A stretch of DNA of 8,567 nucleotides from the NCBI GenBank assembly GCA_030149685.1, contig JASLGI010000022.1, forward strand, positions 1-8,567. The letters are read 5' to 3'. The notes under the pieces are model-generated. The model searched no databases, was not told the origin of the DNA, and saw only the letters and a list, made by a program, of their open reading frames with translations. Of this stretch, positions 1 through 6,943 are shown piece by piece (the first letter of the stretch is position 1; each line of letters begins with the position of its first letter). This DNA is from Bacillaceae bacterium. GTDB lineage: Bacteria > Bacillota > Bacilli > Bacillales_A > Planococcaceae. Made by a program: the position numbers and the translations under genes.

Positions 1-27
1 ATGACATAGTTTTCTTAACCCTTCCAT
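1..27 (-). CDS. Possible start of a divergent gene cut by the window edge
   Basis: On the minus strand an ATG at 27 opens a frame that stays open to the window edge (MEGLRKLCH). It follows an AGAGGAAG-like ribosome binding site at about 35-42. Another ATG five bases upstream (at 32) meets a stop after five codons, so it is not the start of a long gene. Nine codons are too few to name a family. The case rests only on the binding site, the open frame and the divergent position relative to the flavoprotein gene. It may be chance. Confidence 0.2.
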
Positions 28-89
28 TTCATAGCTTCCTCTTTAGTTTACCTGTCAATTCACTTTTAGACAATGAGGAAGCGAAGTTT

Positions 90-98
90 TGTTATACT
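90..98 (+). promoter_or_regulatory. Extended -10 promoter of the YtfP-like gene
   Basis: TG at 90-91, one base, then TATACT at 93-98 make an extended -10 element about 27 bases before the TTG start. No good -35 sits at 17 bases; the nearest candidate is a weak TAGACA at 67-72. This fits a sigma-A promoter that relies on the TGn motif. The same 12-base string TGTTATACTAGA recurs in the mnmM promoter. Confidence 0.6.
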
Positions 99-124
99 AG
101 AGAAAAAAGAAAGTAGGATTTTAT

Positions 125-1375
125 TTGCAAACAACTTATGATGTCATCATTATCGGCGGTGGGCCTTCAGGTCTCATGGCTTCTATCGCTGCAGCAGAAC
201 GTCACGAACGTGTATTACTCATCGAAAAAGGAAAGAAACTCGGAAAAAAACTACTCATTTCTGGAGGCGGGCGATGCAATGTGACGAATCGACTTCCTCA
301 AGAAGAAATTATTCGCCACATCCCTGGGAATGGTCGCTTTTTATACGGGCCTTTTTCTGTCTTTGACAACGAAGATATTATCGCCTTTTTTGAAGGTCTC
401 GGCGTCCCCTTAAAAGAGGAAGACCACGGACGGATGTTTCCCGCTTCTGATCGTTCGCGCGATGTATTAGACGCATTACTTCATCAAATGGATGCACTCG
501 GAGTCGAACGACGGATGGAATCACCGGTAGAAAAATTGTTAATGGATGAAGAGCGCGTTCTCGGTGTCCGTTTACGTTCTGGCGAAGATATCGGAGCAAA
601 AAGTGTCATCGTTGCAGTCGGAGGAAAAGCTGTCCCTCATACAGGTTCTGAAGGCGATGGCTACCCTTGGGCAATGCGTGCAGGACATACTGTGACCGAC
701 TTATATCCGACAGAAGTTCCGCTACTTTCAAAAGAGCCATTCATCCAAGAAAAAACATTACAAGGTCTCGCTTTACGAGATGTCGGTGTTTCTGTTTTAA
801 ATAAAAAAGGGAAAACGTTGATCACCCATGAAATGGATATGTTATTTACACATTTCGGCTTAAGCGGACCTGCGGTGTTACGTGCAAGTCAATTCGTCGT
901 GAAAGAACAGATGAAGCACCCTGGCCCTGTAACCGTCGAGATCGACTCTTTCCCTAACAAAAATGAAGAAGAATTGTTCCAAACGATGCGAAATCTTTTA
1001 CAAGAAGAACCGAAAAAAGCAATGAAAAATGTGCTCACTTCTCTCGTGCAAGAGCGTTGGCTCCTCTTTTTACTCGACCGTATTGGCGCGGATCCACAAA
1101 CGACGAGTGCAAACGTATCGAATGACGTGTTACGAAAACTCGCTCACGAATTGAAACGTTTTTCAATGACCGTTTCTGGCACACAACCGATCGAGCGCGC
1201 ATTCGTCACAGGTGGAGGCGTGAAAACGAAAGAAATCGTACCGAAAACGATGGAGTCAAAAATGAAAAAAGGACTCTTTTTCTGCGGTGAAATTTTAGAT
1301 GTCCACGGGTATACAGGTGGCTACAATATTACATCTGCCCTTGTTACTGGACGTATTGCCGGAATGAATGCATAA
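125..1375 (+). CDS. ytfP: YtfP/HI0933-family FAD-dependent oxidoreductase
   Basis: This encodes a 416-residue cytosolic flavoprotein of the HI0933/YhiN/YtfP family (about 390-420 residues is usual). Seen: the N-terminal FAD-binding Rossmann motif GGGPSG at residues 11-16, the family signature [10 protein letters not shown] at about 46-55, and the C-terminal FAD-contact region with FVTGGGV and [15 protein letters not shown]. The TTG at 125 is preferred because it lies 6 bases after AAGTAGGA (111-118), and the next Met (residue 18) would cut off the FAD motif. Family knowledge: these proteins were long listed only as predicted NAD(P)/FAD oxidoreductases or dehydrogenases. From memory, the E. 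coli relative YhiN has been reported to make dihydrouridine in 23S rRNA (RdsA). The same role here is an inference. The gene is transcribed alone, convergent with pbuX. Family assignment is sure; the substrate is less so. Confidence 0.93.
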   Translation: MQTTYDVIIIGGGPSGLMASIAAAERHERVLLIEKGKKLGKKLLISGGGRCNVTNRLPQEEIIRHIPGNGRFLYGPFSVFDNEDIIAFFEGLGVPLKEEDHGRMFPASDRSRDVLDALLHQMDALGVERRMESPVEKLLMDEERVLGVRLRSGEDIGAKSVIVAVGGKAVPHTGSEGDGYPWAMRAGHTVTDLYPTEVPLLSKEPFIQEKTLQGLALRDVGVSVLNKKGKTLITHEMDMLFTHFGLSGPAVLRASQFVVKEQMKHPGPVTVEIDSFPNKNEEELFQTMRNLLQEEPKKAMKNVLTSLVQERWLLFLLDRIGADPQTTSANVSNDVLRKLAHELKRFSMTVSGTQPIERAFVTGGGVKTKEIVPKTMESKMKKGLFFCGEILDVHGYTGGYNITSALVTGRIAGMNA

Positions 1376-1385
1376 TTTGAAATAC

Positions 1386-1418
1386 AAAAAGCGCCCGAGT
1401 ATTCCTCGAGCGCTTTTT
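1386..1418. terminator. Bidirectional terminator between ytfP-like and pbuX
   Basis: AAAAAGCGC (1386-1394) pairs with GCGCTTTTT (1410-1418). After one C/A mismatch, CGAG (1396-1399) pairs with CTCG (1405-1408), leaving a five-base loop. The A-tract on one side and the T-tract on the other let it work in both directions, as expected between convergent genes. Confidence 0.9.
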
Positions 1419-1420
1419 CT

Positions 1421-2755
1421 TTATTGAATCGACATTTCGTCTTTGTTATTTGGGCCAATCATATTAAAGTAAATATTTAGTACGATCGCTGTCGTTGCTC
1501 CGAGTACGATACCGTTCGATGTTAAAATCGAAACGAATTCTTGTACCCCTGGAATGTTGGATGGCATGAGTCCTGGTAATACTTCAAATATTCCTGGTAC
1601 TGCTGTGACGCCGATTCCAAGACCGATTGCAATCGCTGCAACCATCGCATTTTCTGCTGATTCTAAAATAGCAGGTGTGAGCATTTTCATCCCTTGTGTA
1701 ATGACGAGACCAAACATCGCTACCATCGCTGCACCGAGTACCGGTGTCGGAATGATCGTCGTCATTGCCGCTACTTTCGGGAAGAAGCCGAGCGCAACAA
1801 GCATAAGACCTGTAATGACGATGACGCTTCGTTTTTTCACGCCTGACATTTGTACGAGTCCGACGTTTTGTGAGAACGTCGTGTAAGGGAAGGCACTAAA
1901 GATCCCTCCGATGATTGATGCGAGCCCTTCTGAACGATACCCTCGCGCTAAATCTTTCCAATTCAATGGTTTTTTCACAATATCGCTTAATGCGAAATAG
2001 ACGCCCGTTGACTCAACGATTGACACCATCGCGACGAGTGTCATCGTAATGATGGCAGATAAATCGAATGTCGGAACACCGAAGTAAAATGGTTGTACCA
2101 TATGTACGACGCTCGCTTCTTGCACAGGTGTGAAGTCGACCATCCCATAAAAAATTGCTACGACTGTTCCTGCTACGAGTCCGATTAAAATAGAGATTGA
2201 ACGTAAAAAACCTGTCGCAAAACGGTAGACGAGTAAAATAATGAGTAACGTCATTAAGGCAAGACCGATATTTGCACCACTTGCAAATGTTGCTGCTTCT
2301 GGATCTCCCCCACCGATATTGTTAAACGCTACAGGAAGTAATGATACTCCGATAATTGTAACGACTGTTCCTGTGACAACTGGTGGGAAGAACTTCACGA
2401 GACGTCCGAAAAATCCTGCGATAAGAAAAATAATTAGTCCTGAAACGATAATCGCTCCGTAAACGTCTGTGATCCCATTCGTTTGACCGATTGCAATAAT
2501 CGGTGTTACTGCTGTAAATGTACATCCTAAGACGACAGGGAGTCCGATACCGATCACTTTTCCACGATACACTTGCAACAATGTCGCAACTCCACACATC
2601 AATATGTCAATAGCGACTAAATACGTTAACTGCTCGGAGTTCATACCGAGACTCGAACCGATAATGAGTGGTACTAAAATTGCACCGGCATACATCGCAA
2701 GTAAATGTTGTAAAGCGAGTGTTGACTCTTGCGCAGCGGTTTTCCACTTATTCAC
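1421..2755 (-). CDS. pbuX: Xanthine/guanine-class purine permease PbuX (NCS2 family)
   Basis: This is an integral-membrane purine:proton symporter of the NCS2/NAT family, 444 residues (B. subtilis PbuX is about 438). Seen: the TM1 motif LQHLLAMYAG with the family QH pair at residues 16-17; the NAT signature QNVGLVQMSG starting at residue 296, in a stretch very like PbuX; the conserved GLPVVLGCTFTAV and FFPPVVTGTVVTIIG segments; and about 12-14 hydrophobic helices overall. A GTG at 2755 is chosen because AGGAGG (2763-2768) sits 7 bases before it. A longer in-frame GTG start at 2782 would lie upstream of that site and add nine non-conserved residues. Guanine-class riboswitch control upstream agrees with a xanthine or related purine importer. 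Uric acid permeases (PucJ/PucK) are close relatives, but the whole-length match and the riboswitch favour PbuX. No xpt gene precedes it, unlike the B. subtilis xpt-pbuX operon. Confidence 0.92.
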   Translation of the reverse strand: MNKWKTAAQESTLALQHLLAMYAGAILVPLIIGSSLGMNSEQLTYLVAIDILMCGVATLLQVYRGKVIGIGLPVVLGCTFTAVTPIIAIGQTNGITDVYGAIIVSGLIIFLIAGFFGRLVKFFPPVVTGTVVTIIGVSLLPVAFNNIGGGDPEAATFASGANIGLALMTLLIILLVYRFATGFLRSISILIGLVAGTVVAIFYGMVDFTPVQEASVVHMVQPFYFGVPTFDLSAIITMTLVAMVSIVESTGVYFALSDIVKKPLNWKDLARGYRSEGLASIIGGIFSAFPYTTFSQNVGLVQMSGVKKRSVIVITGLMLVALGFFPKVAAMTTIIPTPVLGAAMVAMFGLVITQGMKMLTPAILESAENAMVAAIAIGLGIGVTAVPGIFEVLPGLMPSNIPGVQEFVSILTSNGIVLGATTAIVLNIYFNMIGPNNKDEMSIQ

Positions 2756-2762
2756 TTTTTTT

Positions 2763-2768
2763 CCTCCT
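2763..2768 (-). promoter_or_regulatory. Ribosome binding site that fixes the pbuX GTG start
   Basis: AGGAGG on the minus strand, 7 bases before GTG 2755. Part of it (2766-2768) lies in a possible stem with 2805-2811, so it may be masked when the riboswitch binds ligand. Confidence 0.8.
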
Positions 2769-2851
2769 CTAAAATGACACACCCCGTTCTACGAGTAGCG
2801 AGGTTTAGAAGGAACCACCGAAAAACGCGCCCCAATACGCATTTTGACCGC
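2766..2851 (-). promoter_or_regulatory. Expression platform of the pbuX purine riboswitch
   Basis: Three pairings are visible. First, CTATGAGTAGCG (2860-2849), which includes the 3' strand of P1, is complementary over 12 bases (one G-U) to CGCTACTCGTAG (2800-2789). Second, a hairpin AAAATGCG/CGCGTTTT (2845-2838 with 2829-2822) runs into five Ts and resembles a weak intrinsic terminator. Third, CTTCTAA (2811-2805) can pair with TTAGAGG (2772-2766) over the ribosome binding site, continued by ACCTCG (2804-2799) with CGGGGT (2786-2781). The first and third cannot coexist, so ligand binding to P1 would favour the masking hairpin. Whether control is by translation or termination is inferred and unresolved. 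Confidence 0.55.
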
Positions 2852-2924
2852 TACTCATAGTCAGTTCATTTACGGTGAACTGGTAGAAACTTCTCGAACC
2901 CTATTTCCGAAAATTATATGAGTA
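2852..2924 (-). ncRNA. Purine riboswitch aptamer, guanine class
   Basis: All conserved parts are present on the minus strand. P1 is TACTCATA (2924-2917) with TATGAGTA (2859-2852), a perfect 8-base helix. P2 is about 8 base pairs with the 7-base loop AATAGGG. J2/3 reads GTTTCTACC. P3 is AGTTCA/TGAACT closed by loop CCGTAAA. J3/1 reads GACTATG. The ligand-selecting base (position 74 in the B. subtilis xpt numbering) is C, at 2860, which by established knowledge selects guanine or hypoxanthine; U would select adenine. It therefore should lower pbuX expression when guanine is plentiful. Confidence 0.95.
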
Positions 2925-2945
2925 CTAAAATAATAGAATGCAATT

Positions 2946-2974
2946 AGTATATCTAAATAAAAGAGGTTTTTCAA
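2946..2974 (-). promoter_or_regulatory. Sigma-A promoter of the riboswitch-pbuX transcript
   Basis: TTGAAA (2974-2969), a 17-base spacer, and TATACT (2951-2946). The transcript would start at about 2939, some 15 bases before the aptamer. The -35 begins only 18 bases past the stop of the acetyltransferase gene. Confidence 0.8.
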
Positions 2975-2991
2975 AGGATTTTTTGAACATT

Positions 2992-3432
2992 TTACGAACA
3001 TTCTTTCTTAAGTACGATCATATCGTTCAGTTTTACACCATTTTCGATAATTTCTTCCTCGTAATGAATCGTAAAAAAATCTTTAAGCGTATACGCATAA
3101 CGAAAGCCACACGCTTCATAAAAAGGCACAGTAAGTCCGCTATCTCCTGTGCCGACATACATCGTTTCTCCTTGATACAATGTACATAACTTTTGGATCA
3201 ACTTTTTACCATATCCTCGGCCGCGCAATGTAGGTGAAATCGCAAAGTTTTTTAACTCGACTCCTTCTGTTTCCTTCGTTACGACAGCAACTCCAATTAC
3301 CTTCTCTTTTTGTTTTGCTACATATAATGTTCCTCGTTGTAAATACGTGTCAATTTGTCGTTCACTTTCATCTGCTTCAAGCAGTAATGGAAGATATTTC
3401 TTTTTCTCTTTCGTAATGACGTGTAATTCCAT
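2992..3432 (-). CDS. GNAT-family N-acetyltransferase, YvbK-like
   Basis: This is a 146-residue single-domain acetyltransferase of the GNAT fold, which moves the acetyl group of acetyl-CoA to an amine. Seen: the acetyl-CoA pyrophosphate-binding motif RGRGYG at residues 70-75 inside a strand-loop-helix (ELKNFAISPTLRGRGYG), and the C-terminal VPFYEACGFRYAY segment typical of GNAT motif B. The N-terminal YLPLLLEADESERQIDTYL and the C-terminal ENGVKLNDMIVL recall B. subtilis YvbK from memory; substrate unknown. The start at 3432 follows GAAAGGA (3440-3446) by 7 bases. The gene begins just after the leuS terminator and I see no clear promoter of its own, so it may depend on read-through from leuS. 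No terminator follows it, so its transcript may enter the pbuX riboswitch. Confidence 0.85.
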   Translation of the reverse strand: MELHVITKEKKKYLPLLLEADESERQIDTYLQRGTLYVAKQKEKVIGVAVVTKETEGVELKNFAISPTLRGRGYGKKLIQKLCTLYQGETMYVGTGDSGLTVPFYEACGFRYAYTLKDFFTIHYEEEIIENGVKLNDMIVLKKECS

Positions 3433-3446
3433 CGAATCTTCCTTTC

Positions 3447-3482
3447 AAAAAAACAGCCACTCCACAAATGGAATGGCTGTTT
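3447..3482 (-). terminator. Intrinsic terminator after leuS
   Basis: CAGCCA (3454-3459) pairs with TGGCTG (3474-3479), extended inside by TCCA/TGGA around a CAAA loop and outside by AAA/TTT. On the minus strand the stem is followed by seven Ts (3453-3447). It starts 5 bases after the leuS stop and abuts the ribosome binding site of the acetyltransferase gene. Confidence 0.9.
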
Positions 3483-3487
3483 GTTCG

Positions 3488-5902
3488 TTAATTCGCAACG
3501 ATATTGACGAGACGACCCGGTACGGCAATTACTTTACGCACCGTTTTTCCTTCAATTTCTTCTTGAATACGCTCATTATTCATCGCTACTTCTTCTAATT
3601 GTTCTTTTGTCGCTTCACGGTCTACTTCGATTTTCGCACGAACTTTACCGTTCACTTGGACGACGATTTCGACTGTGTCGTCGACTAATTTTTCTTCATC
3701 ATACGTTGGCCATGGCTCATATGCGAGTGATTCTTCGTGGCCGAGTGCTGACCAAATTTCTTCTGCAAGGTGTGGTGTTACCGGTGATAAAAGAAGAACG
3801 AAACCTTTTGCATAGTCTACCGGAATACGGTCTACTTTATATGCTTCATTCACGAAGACCATCAATTGAGAAATCGCTGTATTATTGTGCATATTCTCGT
3901 AGTCTTCTGTCACTTTTTTCACTGTTTGGTGATACACTTTTTCAAGCTCTCCACCTTGTTCACCGTGCACTTTGTCATTCAATGTGCCATCTTCGTTCAT
4001 GAATAAGCGCCATACGCGGTCTAAGAAACGACGCGCTCCATCGACACCTTCTGTCGTCCACTCTTTCGCAGCATCAAGTGGTCCCATGAACATTTCATAA
4101 AGACGTAATGTGTCCGCACCATGTGATGCGACAATTTCATCCGGGTTAATGACATTACCGAGTGACTTACTCATTTTTACATTACCTTCGCCGAGGATCA
4201 TTCCTTGGTTGTATAACTTTTGGAACGGCTCTTTCGTTGGTACAACGCCTAAATCGTACAATACTTTATGCCAGAAGCGAACATACAATAAGTGAAGTAC
4301 GGCGTGTTCTGCTCCTCCGACATAAATATCGACCGGTAACCATTCTTTTAATTTGTCATAGTCTGCTAATGCTTCGTCGTTATGTGGATCGATGTAACGT
4401 AAGTAATACCATGATGAACCTGCCCATTGTGGCATTGTGTTCGTTTCACGACGACCTTTCATCCCTGTTTCTGGGTCAATCACATTTACCCACTCTTCAA
4501 TGTTTGCAAGTGGTGATTCGCCCGTACCTGATGGATGAATATTTGTCGCTTTTGGAAGGCGTACAGGTAATTCTTCTTCAGGAACCGGTGTAATTGAACC
4601 ATCTTCCCAATGAATCATCGGAATCGGCTCTCCCCAGTAACGTTGACGTGAGAATAACCAGTCGCGGAGACGATATGTTACTTTACTTTCTCCATGCCCT
4701 TCTTTTTCTAACCATTCGATCGCTTTTTCTTGCGCCTCTTCTGTTGAAAGACCATTTAAAAATCCTGAGTTCATTGCGACGCCTTCTTCTGTGTACGCTT
4801 CTTTTGAAACGTCTCCACCTTCGACGACTTCAATGATCGGTAAGTCGAATTTCGTTGCGAATTCATAGTCACGCTCATCATGCGCAGGAACGGCCATTAC
4901 AGCACCTGTACCATAAGTCGCAAGTACATAATCCGCAATCCAAATCGGCATTTTTTCGCCGCTTGCTGGGTTCGTCGTATACGCACCTGTAAAGACGCCT
5001 GTTTTTTCATCTGCTAAATCTGTACGCTCTAAATCTGATTTTGATTTAATCGAGTCTACGTAAGCTTCTACTGCTTCTTTCTGCTCTGGTGTCGTAATTT
5101 TTTCAACGAGCTTATGTTCCGGTGCTAATACTGCATAAGTTGCTCCGAAAATCGTATCTGGACGTGTCGTGAAGGCTTCAAACGATTCATCTGTTCCTTC
5201 AATAGGGAATTTAATTTGAGCACCTTCTGAACGACCGATCCAGTTTCGTTGCATTTCTTTTAAACTTTCTGGCCAATCGACTAAGTCTAGATCTTCGAGT
5301 AAGCGGTCCGCATATTCTGTAATTTTAAGTACCCATTGACGCATGGGACGGCGCTCTACTGGGTGACTTCCACGCTCTGAAAGTCCGTCAATTACTTCTT
5401 CGTTAGAAAGAACAGTACCGAGTGCTGGACACCAGTTTACTGGCACTTCATCAATATATGCGAGTCCTTTTTTATACATCTGAATGAAGATCCACTGCGT
5501 CCATTTATAATAGCTCGGATCTGTCGTATCAATTTCACGATCCCAGTCATAAGAAAACCCAAGATCATTCATCTGGCGCTTGAATGTTTGGATATTACGT
5601 TCTGTAAACTCTGCTGGGTCATTTCCTGTATCGAGTGCATATTGCTCTGCTGGAAGACCAAATGCGTCCCATCCCATCGGGTGAAGTACGTTGTATCCTT
5701 GTTTACGTTTAAATGAACTTAAAATATCTGTCGCAATATATCCGAGTGGGTGACCGACGTGAAGTCCTTGTCCTGAAGGGTACGGGAACATATCTAACGC
5801 ATAAAAGTTCGGTTTTTCTTGATCCTCTGTCGTTTTATACGTTTTATTTTCCTGCCAATAATTTTGCCATTTCTTTTCTACTTGCTTGTGATCATAAGCC
5901 AT
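3488..5902 (-). CDS. leuS: Leucyl-tRNA synthetase
   Basis: This is a cytosolic class Ia aminoacyl-tRNA synthetase that joins leucine to tRNA-Leu using ATP. It has 804 residues, the same as B. subtilis LeuS. Domains in order: catalytic Rossmann fold with HVGH (HIGH motif) at residues 48-51; the CP1 editing domain with TTRPDT and [15 protein letters not shown], which hydrolyses wrongly charged tRNA; the KMSKS loop at 576-580; then the helical anticodon-binding domain and a C-terminal domain ([14 protein letters not shown]). The frame stays open upstream to 5998, but the ATG at 5902 is the start. AAAGGAGG lies 8 bases before it, the protein begins [13 protein letters not shown] as in other LeuS, and the upstream part is the T-box terminator. 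Controlled by the leucine T-box and a sigma-A promoter. All catalytic motifs are intact. Confidence 0.98.
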   Translation of the reverse strand: MAYDHKQVEKKWQNYWQENKTYKTTEDQEKPNFYALDMFPYPSGQGLHVGHPLGYIATDILSSFKRKQGYNVLHPMGWDAFGLPAEQYALDTGNDPAEFTERNIQTFKRQMNDLGFSYDWDREIDTTDPSYYKWTQWIFIQMYKKGLAYIDEVPVNWCPALGTVLSNEEVIDGLSERGSHPVERRPMRQWVLKITEYADRLLEDLDLVDWPESLKEMQRNWIGRSEGAQIKFPIEGTDESFEAFTTRPDTIFGATYAVLAPEHKLVEKITTPEQKEAVEAYVDSIKSKSDLERTDLADEKTGVFTGAYTTNPASGEKMPIWIADYVLATYGTGAVMAVPAHDERDYEFATKFDLPIIEVVEGGDVSKEAYTEEGVAMNSGFLNGLSTEEAQEKAIEWLEKEGHGESKVTYRLRDWLFSRQRYWGEPIPMIHWEDGSITPVPEEELPVRLPKATNIHPSGTGESPLANIEEWVNVIDPETGMKGRRETNTMPQWAGSSWYYLRYIDPHNDEALADYDKLKEWLPVDIYVGGAEHAVLHLLYVRFWHKVLYDLGVVPTKEPFQKLYNQGMILGEGNVKMSKSLGNVINPDEIVASHGADTLRLYEMFMGPLDAAKEWTTEGVDGARRFLDRVWRLFMNEDGTLNDKVHGEQGGELEKVYHQTVKKVTEDYENMHNNTAISQLMVFVNEAYKVDRIPVDYAKGFVLLLSPVTPHLAEEIWSALGHEESLAYEPWPTYDEEKLVDDTVEIVVQVNGKVRAKIEVDREATKEQLEEVAMNNERIQEEIEGKTVRKVIAVPGRLVNIVAN

Positions 5903-5910
5903 TGAAAATT

Positions 5911-5918
5911 CCTCCTTT
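5911..5918 (-). promoter_or_regulatory. Ribosome binding site that fixes the leuS start
   Basis: AAAGGAGG on the minus strand, 8 bases before ATG 5902. It lies just after the T-tract of the T-box terminator, so it is made only on read-through. Confidence 0.9.
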
Positions 5919-5924
5919 AAATAT

Positions 5925-5964
5925 AAAAAAGCCCCTACTCTTCTTGAATAAGAAAAGTAGGGGC
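5925..5964 (-). terminator. T-box attenuator terminator of leuS
   Basis: GCCCCTACT (+ strand 5931-5939) and AGTAGGGGC (5956-5964) form a perfect 9-base stem, extended by TTCTT/AAGAA around a GAAT loop. Six Ts follow on the minus strand (5930-5925). Its upstream arm begins with GCCCC, which can pair instead with the GGG of the T-box to make the antiterminator. Confidence 0.93.
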
Positions 5965-6169
5965 GAAATATACAAATATTCCGCGGTACCACCCGCATTG
6001 ATCGATCAACGATCCTCTTTTCGCATATAACGTCGCGTTCACGATAAAAGCTACTTCTTTCACTTTTATAAGCTCCAAGGCGAGTTCATCTGCACGTATG
6101 AGCTCTCACCAGCCGCTCACTCTCTCTACTCGTGTCTTACGATTACTACTCCTTTTCATCGCTTTTATT
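5925..6169 (-). ncRNA. Leucine-specific T-box leader
   Basis: This is an RNA leader that senses uncharged tRNA-Leu and lets transcription continue into leuS. Seen on the minus strand: the AGAGA motif near 6121-6127; the distal Stem I hairpin TGAGC/GCTCA (6119-6115 with 6103-6099) with loop GGCTGGTGAGA; a specifier region GAACTCGCC whose CTC at 6084-6082 is a leucine codon; and the T-box GGGTGGTACCGCGG at 5994-5981. The T-box UGGU would pair with an ACCA acceptor end, consistent with a tRNA-Leu that has A before CCA. The terminator follows. The 5' end is inferred from the promoter. The exact specifier frame is read by eye but agrees with the downstream gene. Confidence 0.95.
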
Positions 6170-6175
6170 ATTTTT

Positions 6176-6204
6176 ATTGTATCTCATATTTTATTGATTG
6201 ACAA
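6176..6204 (-). promoter_or_regulatory. Sigma-A promoter of leuS
   Basis: TTGTCA (6204-6199), a 17-base spacer, then TACAAT (6181-6176). Transcription would start at about 6169, just before Stem I of the T-box. The -35 overlaps a plus-strand TTGACA (6198-6203). Confidence 0.85.
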
Positions 6205-6253
6205 GCCTTTACTGAATGATTTCAATATTCTGACTTATTTAATTTGAGTATGC

Positions 6254-6285
6254 TTTGCAAGACTCTCACAAAAAAATGTTATACT
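6254..6285 (+). promoter_or_regulatory. Promoter of the mnmM operon (extended -10)
   Basis: TG (6277-6278), one base, TATACT (6280-6285) make an extended -10. The best -35 is TTGCAA at 6255-6260 with a long 19-base spacer. A second candidate is TTGACA 6198-6203 with TTCAAT 6221-6226, spacer 17, which would give a leader of about 85 bases. The first is preferred because of its TGn-TATACT. Confidence 0.65.
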
Positions 6286-6316
6286 AGAAGAGATTACATA
6301 TGAAGGAGAATGATTT

Positions 6317-6931
6317 GTGGATACATCTATAATTTTACATCGCGTATTACCTTTTTCAAAACGACTGATTGCTATGGTCGTCAATGAAGGAGAAACTGTC
6401 GTTGATGCGACAGCAGGTAACGGTAACGATACATTATTTTTAGCTCGACACGTAGGAGAAAATGGAAAGGTCATCGCTTTTGACATCCAACAAGAAGCAC
6501 TTGACTCAACACGTGCTCGCTTAAAAAAAGAAGAAGTAACTACTCCTGTCGAACTAATTTTAGACAGTCATGCAAATGTGAAACAATACGTTGACGGAAA
6601 AATTGGTGGTGCGATGTTCAACTTAGGTTATCTTCCATATAGTGAAGATCTCACTGTTGTTACAGAGCCTGATTCAACCGTTCAAGCGGTCGATCGTATG
6701 CTTGATTTATTAAAAAAAGATGGAATTATTACAATTTCTGTTTATGACGGACATGAAGGTGGCCCTGAAGAACGTGACGCTTTACTCGATTACGTGAAAC
6801 GTCTTCACCAAAAAGATGCGCACGTCATCCGCTATGAATTATTAAACCAACGTCGAAACCCACCGTTTTTAATTGCGATTGAAAAAATGCGCGATTTTGA
6901 TACTCATGAATTAATCGAAGAAGACGAATAA
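6317..6931 (+). CDS. mnmM: tRNA wobble-uridine methyltransferase MnmM (YtqB family)
   Basis: This is a 204-residue class I SAM-dependent methyltransferase of the YtqB family, once annotated as rRNA methylase (B. subtilis YtqB is about 194). Seen: SAM-binding motif I DATAGNGNDT at residues 30-39, the acidic end of strand 2 in FDIQ at 55-58, the family motif NLGYLP at 102-107 in place of the usual NPPY, and the conserved C-terminal YELLNQRRNPPFL. Established from recent work, cited from memory: YtqB methylates the aminomethyl group of nm5(s2)U34 to mnm5(s2)U34 in tRNA and was renamed MnmM. The GTG start at 6317 follows AAGGAGAA (6303-6310) by 6 bases. In B. subtilis its neighbour is the radical-SAM gene ytqA (mnmL). 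That gene is not next to it here; instead it is divergent from leuS and followed 12 bases later by a YfjL-like gene. Confidence 0.92.
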   Translation: MDTSIILHRVLPFSKRLIAMVVNEGETVVDATAGNGNDTLFLARHVGENGKVIAFDIQQEALDSTRARLKKEEVTTPVELILDSHANVKQYVDGKIGGAMFNLGYLPYSEDLTVVTEPDSTVQAVDRMLDLLKKDGIITISVYDGHEGGPEERDALLDYVKRLHQKDAHVIRYELLNQRRNPPFLIAIEKMRDFDTHELIEEDE

Positions 6932-6943
6932 AAGGAGTGTTCG

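Noticed and set aside
1554..1886. 110-codon open frame on + inside pbuX
   Set aside because: Antisense of a membrane-protein gene; the Ile/Thr/Pro-rich product mirrors the hydrophobic codons of the other strand.
2756..2782. Longer pbuX start (GTG at 2782)
   Set aside because: It would place the AGGAGG site inside the gene and adds nine residues not seen in the family.
2970..2990. TTCAAA/TTTGAA hairpin after the acetyltransferase gene as a terminator
   Set aside because: The stem is only six base pairs and mostly A/T with no T-tract following; it overlaps the pbuX -35 region.
3607..4002. 131-codon open frame on + inside leuS
   Set aside because: Antisense shadow of leuS with no ribosome binding site and a low-complexity His/Arg/Leu-rich product. 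The same holds for the other plus-strand frames within 3500-5900.
5903..5998. In-frame extension of leuS upstream to 5998
   Set aside because: It covers the T-box and its terminator, matches no LeuS N-terminus, and a strong ribosome binding site lies at 5911-5918 before ATG 5902.
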